The position numbers and the translations under genes are program-made. The notes beneath the pieces were generated by a model. The model was not told where the DNA came from. It did no database searches and saw only the letters and a program-made list of their open reading frames with translations. DNA of 64,000 bases, taken from positions 25,671,835 to 25,735,834 of the forward strand of contig NC_003076.8 of the NCBI RefSeq assembly GCF_000001735.4. Reading direction: 5' to 3'. Below, in pieces: positions 46,625-55,733 of this stretch (position 1 is the stretch's first letter; every line of letters starts with the position of its first letter). The DNA comes from Arabidopsis thaliana (lineage: Eukaryota; Streptophyta; Magnoliopsida; Brassicales; Brassicaceae).

Positions 46625-48956
46625 ATGTCTTCCATCAATTTATCCTCATCATCTCCTTCCACCATCTCTCTTTCCCGCTCAAGGTGAGGTTTTTTCTTCC
46701 AAATCTCTTATTGTTACCAATTCGTTTTTGCTCATTGGTTAATTGATGTTGGGGAAATATGATTTTGCATCGACACGAGAAGATATTCAATTCTAATCTC
46801 AGCTTAGATCCTGATCTAAGGATTTGTAATTGCGCTTCAGTGACCTTAGATTTTGTGATTTAAAATCGATCATGACATTGAGATTCATAGTTTTCACATA
46901 TCGAATGCTTTGCTTCTTCTCTCGTTTAATGATTTGATGATTCTGTGCAGACTAAGCCAAAGCTCTACTACATTACTCCATGGACTACATCGTGTTACTT
47001 TACCATCTAACCATCCATTGTCAACCTTTTCCATTAAAACCAATACTGGAAAAGTTAAGGCTGCAGTGATCTCTAGAGAAGATGATCTGCTCTCATTCAC
47101 CAACGGAAACACTCCTCTCTCAAATGGGTCTCTCATTGATGATCGGACCGAAGAGCCATTAGAGGCTGATTCGGTTTCACTTGGAACACTTGCTGCTGAT
47201 TCTGCTCCTGCACCAGCCAATGGTTTTGTTGCTGAAGATGATGACTTTGAGTTGGATTTACCAACTCCTGGTTTCTCTTCTATCCCTGAGGCCATTGAAG
47301 ATATACGCCAAGGAAAGGTTCGTTTTTCTTTTGCTTTGTGAAAGTCAACCTTTTTTAGTTTCTTTTTTCCCTTGATTGATTTGGCGGTAATGTTGCAGCT
47401 TGTGGTGGTTGTGGATGATGAAGATAGGGAAAATGAAGGGGATTTGGTGATGGCTGCTCAGTTAGCAACACCTGAAGCTATGGCTTTTATTGTGAGACAT
47501 GGAACTGGGATAGTTTGTGTGAGCATGAAAGAAGATGATCTCGAGAGGTTGCACCTTCCTCTAATGGTGAATCAGAAGGAAAACGAAGAAAAGCTCTCTA
47601 CTGCATTTACAGTGACTGTGGTATGTCTTTTTCTCTAATAAAGATTTTGATCTTGGGCCTTGTGGTTTTTATTTAATTTTGTTTGTTCTATTCTTTCGCC
47701 TTCGTAGGATGCAAAACATGGTACAACAACGGGAGTATCAGCTCGTGACAGGGCAACAACCATATTGTCTCTTGCATCAAGAGATTCAAAGCCTGAGGAT
47801 TTCAATCGTCCAGGTCATATCTTCCCACTGAAGTATCGGGAAGGTGGGGTTCTGAAAAGGGCTGGACACACTGAAGCATCTGTTGATCTCACTGTTTTAG
47901 CTGGACTGGATCCTGTTGGAGTACTTTGTGAAATTGTTGATGATGATGGTTCCATGGCTAGATTACCAAAACTTCGTGAATTTGCCGCCGAGAACAACCT
48001 GAAAGTTGTTTCCATCGCAGATTTGATCAGGTATGCGCTTAAAATTTGAAGTTTTTGTTTCTCTTTTCGTATCTAATCTTGAAGTTAAAAAGCTAAATTT
48101 TCTGGTTTGAAAAATGACAGGTATAGAAGAAAGAGAGATAAATTAGTGGAACGTGCTTCTGCGGCTCGGATCCCAACAATGTGGGGACCTTTCACTGCTT
48201 ACTGCTATAGGTCCATATTAGACGGAATAGAGCACATAGCAATGGTTAAGGTTAGAGCAATGCTAGAGAAATATATCTTGTTGATTTGTCTTCAGAACAT
48301 CCAAGGACTTAAGCTAAACCCATTTGTCTGAAATTGTGGCAGGGTGAGATTGGTGACGGTCAAGACATTCTCGTGAGGGTTCATTCTGAATGTCTAACAG
48401 GGGACATATTTGGGTCTGCAAGGTGTGATTGCGGGAACCAGCTAGCACTCTCGATGCAGCAGATCGAGGCTACTGGTCGCGGTGTGCTGGTTTACCTACG
48501 TGGACATGAAGGAAGAGGGATCGGTTTAGGACACAAGCTTCGAGCTTACAATCTGCAAGATGCTGGTCGAGACACGGTTGAAGCTAATGAGGAATTAGGA
48601 CTTCCTGTTGATTCTAGAGAGTATGGAATTGGTGCACAGGTATTAACCAAGATCACATTATCATCCAAAAAAGACAACAATTTTTTTTCCGGGTATTTTA
48701 CTAAATCTTCTTGAATCTGCAGATAATAAGGGATTTAGGTGTTAGGACAATGAAGCTGATGACAAATAATCCCGCAAAGTATGTTGGTTTGAAGGGATAT
48801 GGATTAGCCATTGTTGGGAGAGTCCCTCTATTGAGTCTTATCACGAAGGAGAATAAGAGATATCTGGAGACAAAGCGGACCAAGATGGGTCACATGTATG
48901 GCTTGAAGTTCAAAGGGGATGTTGTGGAGAAGATTGAGTCTGAATCTGAGTCCTAA
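46625..48956 (+). CDS. RIBA1: RIBA1, bifunctional DHBP synthase / GTP cyclohydrolase II
   Basis: Seven exons (46625-46683, 46951-47317, 47399-47620, 47708-48030, 48121-48250, 48343-48639, 48723-48956) encode 543 aa. The first ~125 residues are a Ser/Thr-rich chloroplast transit peptide and an acidic linker. The 3,4-dihydroxy-2-butanone-4-phosphate synthase domain follows (about 128-325, with the acidic [10 protein letters not shown] loop). Then comes GTP cyclohydrolase II (about 330-530), with the zinc ligands Cys384, Cys395 and Cys397 (S-A-R-C-D-C-G) and the [10 protein letters not shown] motif. Together these catalyse the two entry steps of plastid riboflavin synthesis. Both active sites look intact. 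Family knowledge says RIBA1 is the only fully bifunctional Arabidopsis copy. Confidence 0.97.
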
Positions 48957-49510
48957 GCTTAAAAACCAGGACGAACCGAATGGAATCAAGAACTATAGAT
49001 ATAATACTTCACAAAAAACAAGGAAAGAAATTGACACAGAAGAAGAGGAAAAAGACATTTGATCTGTCTGAGAAACTTGATTAGATTGGTTTATGTTCTA
49101 ATCTAATCTGATTTGATTTTTTTTTATTTTGTCTACGATTCTTGAGTTACGAAATGTTCATCATTTGTTACTTCTTGTTGTCGGGATTGAGTAGTTGCAT
49201 TTTTTTAGTTGTGGAGCTGTGACAAAGAGGCCAGCTAGTGTGTGGAATGTGGATCATCATCCTTTGGTTGATTCCTTGTAGAATCCTTTTTGTAAACATT
49301 TAAACTATAATAAAGTGTTATGATTAAGAAAACTAGTTACTTATTTTTTTAGTCATATTGACTCTGAGCCATAAACTCCATAAAAGTCCTCCTCGATTCA
49401 ATTCGGAATTTAAACAGTTTCAGTTGAACTCTGAACAAGAAAAAAAAAGGAAAAAGCAAAAGGAGTCCGTGCAAGATAACTCTCATTTTATTCTCTTTGT
49501 TTTTGAACTA

Positions 49511-49625
49511 TTTATTTTGCACAAATTAGGATTGATATTAAAATTTTAATTAAATCAAATAATAACTATTAATTTTGCACCAATTAGGATTAATACTAAA
49601 AACATTAAATTAAATCAAATAATAG
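49511..49625. repeat. Imperfect 58-60-bp tandem duplication
   Basis: The pattern TTTTGCACMAATTAGGATT, then AAATCAAATAATA about 30 bp later, occurs twice, offset by 58-60 bp. The two copies differ at several A/T positions. Confidence 0.65.
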
Positions 49626-49740
49626 CATTTTTGTTTAGTAAATATAAAATTTAATCTAAAATAATTAAAATACACAATACATTAAAAAAAAAAAACTCAA
49701 AAGGCAAAGCATAAAAGAAGAAACAGAGTGGACCATGTGT

Positions 49741-49937
49741 CCGCGTGGAACCAAAGCTTCCAAATAACTCGACCGTTTAGTTTATTGGAAACGAAAAAAG
49801 AAAAATCATGGCAACACAACGGCCATAAACATCCATCACGCGTCTACTAAACGAACACGCGTACGGTCCAGATTCTCAAATGACAGCTGTCATAGAGCCG
49901 TTAGCGCCGTAGTCAAAGGGTTTAAGCCCAACCGCGT
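49741..49937 (+). promoter_or_regulatory. Cluster of four CGCG (CAMTA-type) boxes before AGP1
   Basis: CCGCGT occurs at 49741-49746 and 49932-49937, and ACGCGT at 49838-49843 and 49857-49862. All fit vCGCGb, the CAMTA consensus. ACGCGT is palindromic, so it fits on both strands. They lie 130-330 bp upstream of the AGP1 TATA box. Confidence 0.5.
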
Positions 49938-50067
49938 TTCTCTTTTTCACCTCTTTCTTTTGTAGCATAATATCTCAGCCGTTAGATTTAAGTCGGTCCT
50001 TACTTTTTCATATCAACGGTCACGATTCACTAAACACCTCAATACAGTGTACCCCACTTCTTCTCTC

Positions 50068-50075
50068 TATATAAA
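50068..50075 (+). promoter_or_regulatory. TATA box of AGP1
   Basis: TATATAAA lies 116 bp before the AGP1 start, so the leader would be about 85 nt. Confidence 0.65.
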
Positions 50076-50183
50076 GAACACCATCTCCTAGGTTTCGTTA
50101 ACAACAACAACAAAGCAAAAACACTCCCAAACCAAAAAAAGAAGAAGAAGAAGCTAAATTCGAATCTCTCTCTTTTTTGAAAT

Positions 50184-50579
50184 ATGGCTTTTTCCAAATC
50201 TCTAGTGTTTGTTCTTCTCGCTGCTCTTTTGATTTCTTCCGCAGTGGCTCAATCTCCGGCTCCAGCTCCATCTAACGTCGGAGGTAGACGGATCTCACCG
50301 GCTCCTTCACCTAAGAAGATGACTGCTCCTGCTCCTGCACCTGAAGTTTCTCCTTCTCCTTCTCCGGCAGCCGCATTGACTCCAGAATCCTCTGCTTCAC
50401 CACCATCGCCGCCTCTAGCTGATTCTCCTACCGCTGACTCCCCGGCTTTGTCTCCATCTGCGATCTCCGATTCTCCGACTGAAGCTCCTGGTCCTGCTCA
50501 GGGCGGCGCCGTTTCGAACAAATTCGCCAGTTTCGGATCTGTGGCGGTTATGTTAACTGCTGCCGTTTTGGTTATCTAG
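50184..50579 (+). CDS. AGP1: Arabinogalactan protein 1, classical GPI-anchored AGP
   Basis: An intronless ORF of 131 aa. Residues 1-22 are a signal peptide (V-F-V-L-L-A-A-L-L-I-S-S-A-V-A, cut before Gln). The mature middle part is made of Ala-Pro, Ser-Pro and Thr-Pro dipeptides (A-P-A-P-A-P-E-V-S-P-S-P), which are hydroxylated and decorated with arabinogalactan in this family. The last ~25 residues are hydrophobic (V-A-V-M-L-T-A-A-V-L-V-I) and fit a GPI-anchor signal. The product would sit on the outer plasma-membrane face and in the wall. The sequence shows the classical AGP layout without a Lys-rich insert. Confidence 0.95.
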   Translation: MAFSKSLVFVLLAALLISSAVAQSPAPAPSNVGGRRISPAPSPKKMTAPAPAPEVSPSPSPAAALTPESSASPPSPPLADSPTADSPALSPSAISDSPTEAPGPAQGGAVSNKFASFGSVAVMLTAAVLVI

Positions 50580-51412
50580 GTTGTTCCGATCAATGAAGCT
50601 TCTTTGATTTTATTTATTTATTTTAGATATATTAGAGTTTTGTGAGAGAGATGATGATTCATTATTTTTCTCTTCTTTCTATTATTTTCTTTGAATATTT
50701 TTCTTTCTTCGGCTGATCCTATGCGCGTTTGTATCTATCCAATATTTATCTATCTATATGATTTATCAGATTTTCTAAATAACTTTCTATGGAAATATTA
50801 ACTTCAAATTATTATGGTCTGAAATCTGAATAATCGTGATCTGCAGTACAATCACTTAAAATAACAAAACGTGTAATTTAGCTCAAGAAAAGTAATGTAG
50901 CATGCCTAAATTAATTGTCACAATAATTATGCATATATTTGTCTTACTAATTAAGCAAACTAATTAAGTGCAATGACTAAGGAAAAGCGAAACAAAATCA
51001 TGATCTACATGAACAATATTGTTAATCAATTGAAACAAAATCATACACGTTATTAATAATTTAACAAATTAAAAAAGGTGTAAAATTACTTCAAGAAAAC
51101 TATGGTAACATGTCTAAATTATATCGTCAGAATCTTTTTGCATATAAAAGACTAACTAGTAAACAAATTAGCCCAATGACCAAATGAAGAATTCTACCAA
51201 AAAGTTTTTTTGACCAAATGAAGAATTTACAGCATTATTATCAAATTGACATATCCATAAAAAAAACTGGGCCTTGAGGCCTTAATAGTAGCCCAATAGA
51301 TAGTTTAATTGAATAATTGAGGAACTTGAAACTATAAGGGAAAAAATCATAATTTGGGTGACAGCATACACATACCACAGTAACATTAACCAAACAAATT
51401 TTGTATTTAGTT
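50580..51412. other. AGP1 3' UTR and PPR gene 3' region
   Basis: Convergent 3' ends in AT-rich DNA. A diverged direct repeat of about 130 bp occupies 50862-51190, and the string GACCAAATGAAGAATT occurs at 51178 and 51212. Confidence 0.5.
50862..51190. repeat. Diverged direct repeat, about 195-bp period
   Basis: Copy A (from about 50870) contains GTGTAATTTAGCTCAAG and AGCATGCCTAAATTA. Copy B (from about 51070) contains GTGTAAAATTACTTCAAG and AACATGTCTAAATTA, in the same order and spacing. Similarity then continues weakly to CAATGAC in both. Confidence 0.6.
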
Positions 51413-53605
51413 TCAAAAAGCTGCATTATAAAACCTTCGTCTATCAAGTGTTTCTTGGGGAATAATACTCTGTAACAAAATTGACCAAGTTCTATGATTT
51501 GGAACAAAACCATCTTCAATACCTTCATCCAGAAGTAAGCAAGCATCATAAACAAAACCTCCTTTGCACAACCAACTCATCAAAGTGTTAAACGTCACCG
51601 TATCAGGCGGTATTCCTTCAGCCTGAAGCTTCCTAAACATCGTCAAACCATCTTCGATCCTACCGGCCCTACACAGACCGTTTATCAGACTGTTAAATGT
51701 CACAATGTCCGGTGTCGATCCTCTCAGAACCATCTCTTTCTGAAACTCAACCGCTTCTTCCACCATCCCGCTTCTGCAGAGCCCGTTTATAAGTATGTTG
51801 CAGGAGATGTTGCTTGGTGCATGCCCGTCTCTTAACATCTTTTCAAACAAGCTTCTCGCCTTATCTACCTCCCCGGCCCTGCACAGCCCTTTTATCAGAC
51901 TGTTGTAGGTTATCTCATCAAGCGGGGATCCCTGGAAAACCATCTCGTTTACTAGTTTACGAGCTTCTTTGATTTCACCTCTTCTAAGAAACGCGTTGAT
52001 CAGCGTGTTGTAAGTAACAGTATTAGCAACAACACCTTCTGATATCATATCTCTAAGTAACCACAAGGCATGCTTTATTTCGTCGACCTCACATAGTCCA
52101 GATATCAGCGAATTAAATGTATACACATCGGGTTTACAGCCTTTTCTCGGCATCTCTCTGAAAATCTCTACGGCCTCGGGGATTCTGTGTTCCTTGCAGA
52201 AAGCCGATATCAAACAGTTAAAACCAACAGTGTTGGGTTTCAGTCCATCGGCAGACATTTCATTAAGAACATTGTAGGCTTCATCTATCTTTCCTAATTT
52301 ACAGAAACCATCAACTAAAATAGTATAAGAGTAGACGTTAGGCTTACATCCCTTATTCCTCATGTCATGAAGAACTTCCAGAGCTAAACCTACAAGACCC
52401 TCCTTCCAATATCCATAGATCAGTGAGTTATATGTGCAGACATCAGGAACAATGCCATAAGACGTGACCATATCTGATAAAACAGCTTTAGCATCATCAA
52501 GTCTTCCGTGAGTCACAAACCCGTGAATAAGAGTATTGAAGATCACAATTTCCGGCTTCGGAATTCTGTAAAAAAGATCTTTTGCAGCATCAACCCGGCC
52601 TATCTTACATAGACCATTCATCAAATAACCATAAGTTATATCATCAGGAGCAAACCCTCTAATCAGCATCCGGTTCACCATTTTAGCAGCTTCGTTAATC
52701 CGATCAAACTTACAGAGACCAAGGATAACATCGTTGAAAGTCTCAGCATCAGGAACACATCCCATCAGAAACATCTCCTCTAAAAGCTGAAGCGCTTCGT
52801 TCACTCTATTACACTTCGATAACGAATGTATAAGAGTCTGGTAAATAACAGAGTTTGGGACACATCCATGTTTCGTCATGTCCCTAAGCAGAGACAGAGC
52901 CGAATCTATCTCATTAACAGCACAAAAAGCTTTCATCACAACACCAAATGTGAAAAGCGTTGGAGGAATCTTTCGGCTAAGCATATCGTAGAACACATTA
53001 GCTGCAACTTTATGACAATTACCAGAAACCAAAATCTCCAAGACAACATTGTAAGATTTAAAAGTGGGTTCACAGGAATAGACATTCCTCATCTCCAACA
53101 TCAATCTCGTTGTCTGTCCAGGAAAACCAGCTTTGTCGTAATCTCTCATAATCGAAATGAAAAGAGATTCTTTAAAAACGATTCCTTCATCTTTCATCTG
53201 AATTAACAATCTATCAATGGTTTTAAACTCACCATTCGCACCAAGCTTACCTATAAGAACTTGATACACATCGAAGGAGTGACGATAACCGTTTTGAGAA
53301 CCGGTCCATGAGAACAACTCCATTGAAGTGGATACATTGAGAGGTAACTCAAGTAGCTTATAGAGCTGAAAGGGAGTTATCTTGTGAAATGAATTCCTTA
53401 GAGAATCCAGATCGAATGGTTTAAGGAGCTTCTCCCATTCGTTTGCTGAATCGGTACCACCGATTTCCGGTGAGCTGCCGCCGCCATCATCTCCGCCGCC
53501 GCCGGAAAATCTAGAGGAGAGACTTGCGTAGTAGCAGATTCTTTGCAAAGACTGTGATCTTCTGCTCACATCTAGAGCTAGCTTTGATCTCGCTAGCATA
53601 ACCAT
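51413..53605 (-). CDS. MTL1: Mitochondrial P-type pentatricopeptide repeat protein (AT5G64320, MTL1)
   Basis: An intronless ORF of 730 aa. The start is ATG 53605 (M-V-M-L-A-R-S-K); an upstream in-frame GTG is not used. An Arg/Ser-rich N-terminus with no acidic residues until about residue 38 fits a mitochondrial presequence. From about residue 110 to the end the chain is a nearly continuous array of 35-residue PPR motifs (for example T-Y-N-S-L-I-Y-G-Y, T-F-N-S-L-I-S-G-L-C), at least fifteen, with no DYW or E extension. P-type PPRs bind single RNAs. I recall this locus as MTL1, needed for translation and splicing of mitochondrial nad7; that is recall and cannot be seen here. The promoter has several TGGGCC site II elements (53748, 53774). 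Confidence 0.93.
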   Translation of the reverse strand: MVMLARSKLALDVSRRSQSLQRICYYASLSSRFSGGGGDDGGGSSPEIGGTDSANEWEKLLKPFDLDSLRNSFHKITPFQLYKLLELPLNVSTSMELFSWTGSQNGYRHSFDVYQVLIGKLGANGEFKTIDRLLIQMKDEGIVFKESLFISIMRDYDKAGFPGQTTRLMLEMRNVYSCEPTFKSYNVVLEILVSGNCHKVAANVFYDMLSRKIPPTLFTFGVVMKAFCAVNEIDSALSLLRDMTKHGCVPNSVIYQTLIHSLSKCNRVNEALQLLEEMFLMGCVPDAETFNDVILGLCKFDRINEAAKMVNRMLIRGFAPDDITYGYLMNGLCKIGRVDAAKDLFYRIPKPEIVIFNTLIHGFVTHGRLDDAKAVLSDMVTSYGIVPDVCTYNSLIYGYWKEGLVGLALEVLHDMRNKGCKPNVYSYTILVDGFCKLGKIDEAYNVLNEMSADGLKPNTVGFNCLISAFCKEHRIPEAVEIFREMPRKGCKPDVYTFNSLISGLCEVDEIKHALWLLRDMISEGVVANTVTYNTLINAFLRRGEIKEARKLVNEMVFQGSPLDEITYNSLIKGLCRAGEVDKARSLFEKMLRDGHAPSNISCNILINGLCRSGMVEEAVEFQKEMVLRGSTPDIVTFNSLINGLCRAGRIEDGLTMFRKLQAEGIPPDTVTFNTLMSWLCKGGFVYDACLLLDEGIEDGFVPNHRTWSILLQSIIPQETLDRRRFYNAAF

Positions 53606-55733
53606 AAACCCCACATTAATCAGACAGAATCTCTCTGGTTCCTACGAGCGAGAAGAACTTTAGAACATCGGTAATTACCAATTTACCCTTCTGGTCTCTG
53701 AAACCTTATAAGTTAGAGGGCTCGAATATGTTTTATTCTTTTTATTTTGGGCCCTGTTTTCTTTGTTTTTATTTTGGGCCCCTTCTGAGCCCAAACAAAA
53801 ACAAGAGAAGTAACCTTGAGTTGATCCTGGCCGTTAGATTTATTATAACGTTTTCCTTCAGCCGTCGGATGAGTATATCCTGTCTGATTTGAACCGACAA
53901 TTTTATATTAGCTTTTAACATATGAAGGCGACGTGGCATTTGTATTACCACGACCATCATCAATAATGTAAGCCATAAAAAGATCACATGATTATTACTT
54001 TGTGTATTTAAAAGAAAAAAGATATTGATCTCAAGTGTTTTAACCCCTTGTAACAACAATCCAATCAAGATGTGGCCATTATATAATTATTATGGCATTG
54101 TATATGTGGGGGTAAGAGTTTTAACGTGGTGATTGGATTGGTTATTGAATATGACCATCAATCATTTTATCATATGGAAATGTTTCTATAGTACTATCTA
54201 CTATGTGATTGAAACACTTTATAACATGAAAACATAACTAAAGAGGATTAGTTGTACAAAAAAGTGTTATCATTCTAATCTAATTACTGAAAAAAATTAA
54301 AATTGAAAGTGACTAATATTGTTGTACCATATGAATTCACAATTTAATATTTTCATCGTAAACGTTTGATGGTTTTCTTGTAGTAACACTAGTTAGATTT
54401 AACACATGAATACAAGCTGGTTCTGCAAATACTTTGCATAGAATCCTAAGTTACTTGGAGAATTCCATAACCTATTTTTTGTTGTTGTCGTAGGAAATTA
54501 CCATTCTAATCAAAAGTTACTTGGAGAAATGCATGGTCTATATATAGTAGCAAAGAGAAGATTACGACTAATACATATATAACCATCGTGTGTATTAATG
54601 TACATAGCTGACATTCTTATGGACCACTTCTTCTATCTCGATCTCCATTTATGTATGTATGAACAACCTTTGTTTTTAATGCTCTCTTTTAAATTTCCTC
54701 TAACTTTTCCTTCTATTATCTTTGTCATCAACCAACAACCATTGAAAACTATTGTGAATACAATTTCTACAACATCATATGTTTATCTCTTGAAATAATA
54801 TCTAATGTCATAACTTCTCAAAATTGATAGTATGACTTTAATCTACTTTTTGTAACCCGTAGGTGGTTAGTGCTTTTGAAAGTAATCACTTTCACATTTC
54901 AGTATTTATAGAGAACTCATTTAGATGTAACAGTAACTCAAGGTTTCTATAATTGGTATAGAACTAATCACATTGGAAACATTTATGAATTGGGGGAAAG
55001 AAAGAGGAATAATATGAAAGAAAGTAAGAGAAAAGATATGCAAGATTGAGAAGAGAAGTTAGGGAAATGGACCCATATAAGAGAAGCCTCAAAGAGGAAA
55101 AGAAAGCAAAGATACCAAAAGAAAGTTAAATGCAATGTACATAGAGATGATTCAACATTTTATCAAAAAACAGACAGGCAAAGAAGAAGGAACGAGGCTT
55201 TGTCATAGTTAATGACACTCACTCTCCAACTTGTCCCTCCCCAAATCTTATATATATATTTTATTTTTTTCTCTACTTAACCAACTCATATCTTCACTAA
55301 AAAACATACTACAATGTCAGTAAACTAATAATGTTTAATGTAAAATCTAAAAAAGACAGATTGAATTATATGATAAGAATGGGCAAAATTTATATCACTA
55401 AATTTCAAAAAAATTATGATAATTGAAGAAGCAGAGAGTTTTAAGCCCATTACATCACAGGCTGTTAGATATATGAGAGACTTTGGTTTTGAAAATCTCT
55501 CTGAGAAAATAGACAATTCAGAGAAAGCTCCAATTCTCGAAGCATCCCATGTGGGGATAATATCTCCCTCTCTCTTCTCTCTCTCTTTGCCACTCTCTCT
55601 TTCATCTTTATAATCAAAACTAATCAATCTCTCTTCTCTTGGAAACTCTTTGTTTCACTTTGATCTTCTCATCCTCTATATATCTTCCCTTGGTCCTTTC
55701 TTGCTTCCAACTACAGAGAGTGTTAACTTGTGT
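53606..55733. other. PPR-NPH3 divergent intergenic region
   Basis: The left part is the PPR promoter with site II motifs at 53748-53795. The middle is AT-rich. A 15-bp string, AAGTTACTTGGAGAA, occurs twice (about 54449 and 54514). A 66-codon plus ORF at 55416-55613, GC-richer than its surroundings, lies directly upstream of the likely NPH3 TATA (TTTATAAT, 55607-55614). CT-rich DNA follows to the NPH3 start. Confidence 0.5.

Larger units (their letters stand above)
48957..50183. other. RIBA1 3' region and AGP1 promoter
   Basis: The RIBA1 3' UTR ends somewhere near 49310. An AT-rich segment with an imperfect 58-60-bp duplication (49511-49625) follows, then the AGP1 promoter with four CGCG boxes and a TATA box. 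The AGP1 leader is CAA- and GAA-rich. Confidence 0.55.

Noticed and set aside
54598..54798. 66-codon plus ORF in the PPR-NPH3 gap
   Set aside because: Phe/Leu/Ile-rich translation of AT-rich DNA with no start context or splice signals.
55325..55627. 100-codon minus ORF upstream of NPH3
   Set aside because: It is mostly the complement of CT-rich DNA and the competing plus ORF. Its second half is Ile/Phe-rich AT translation.
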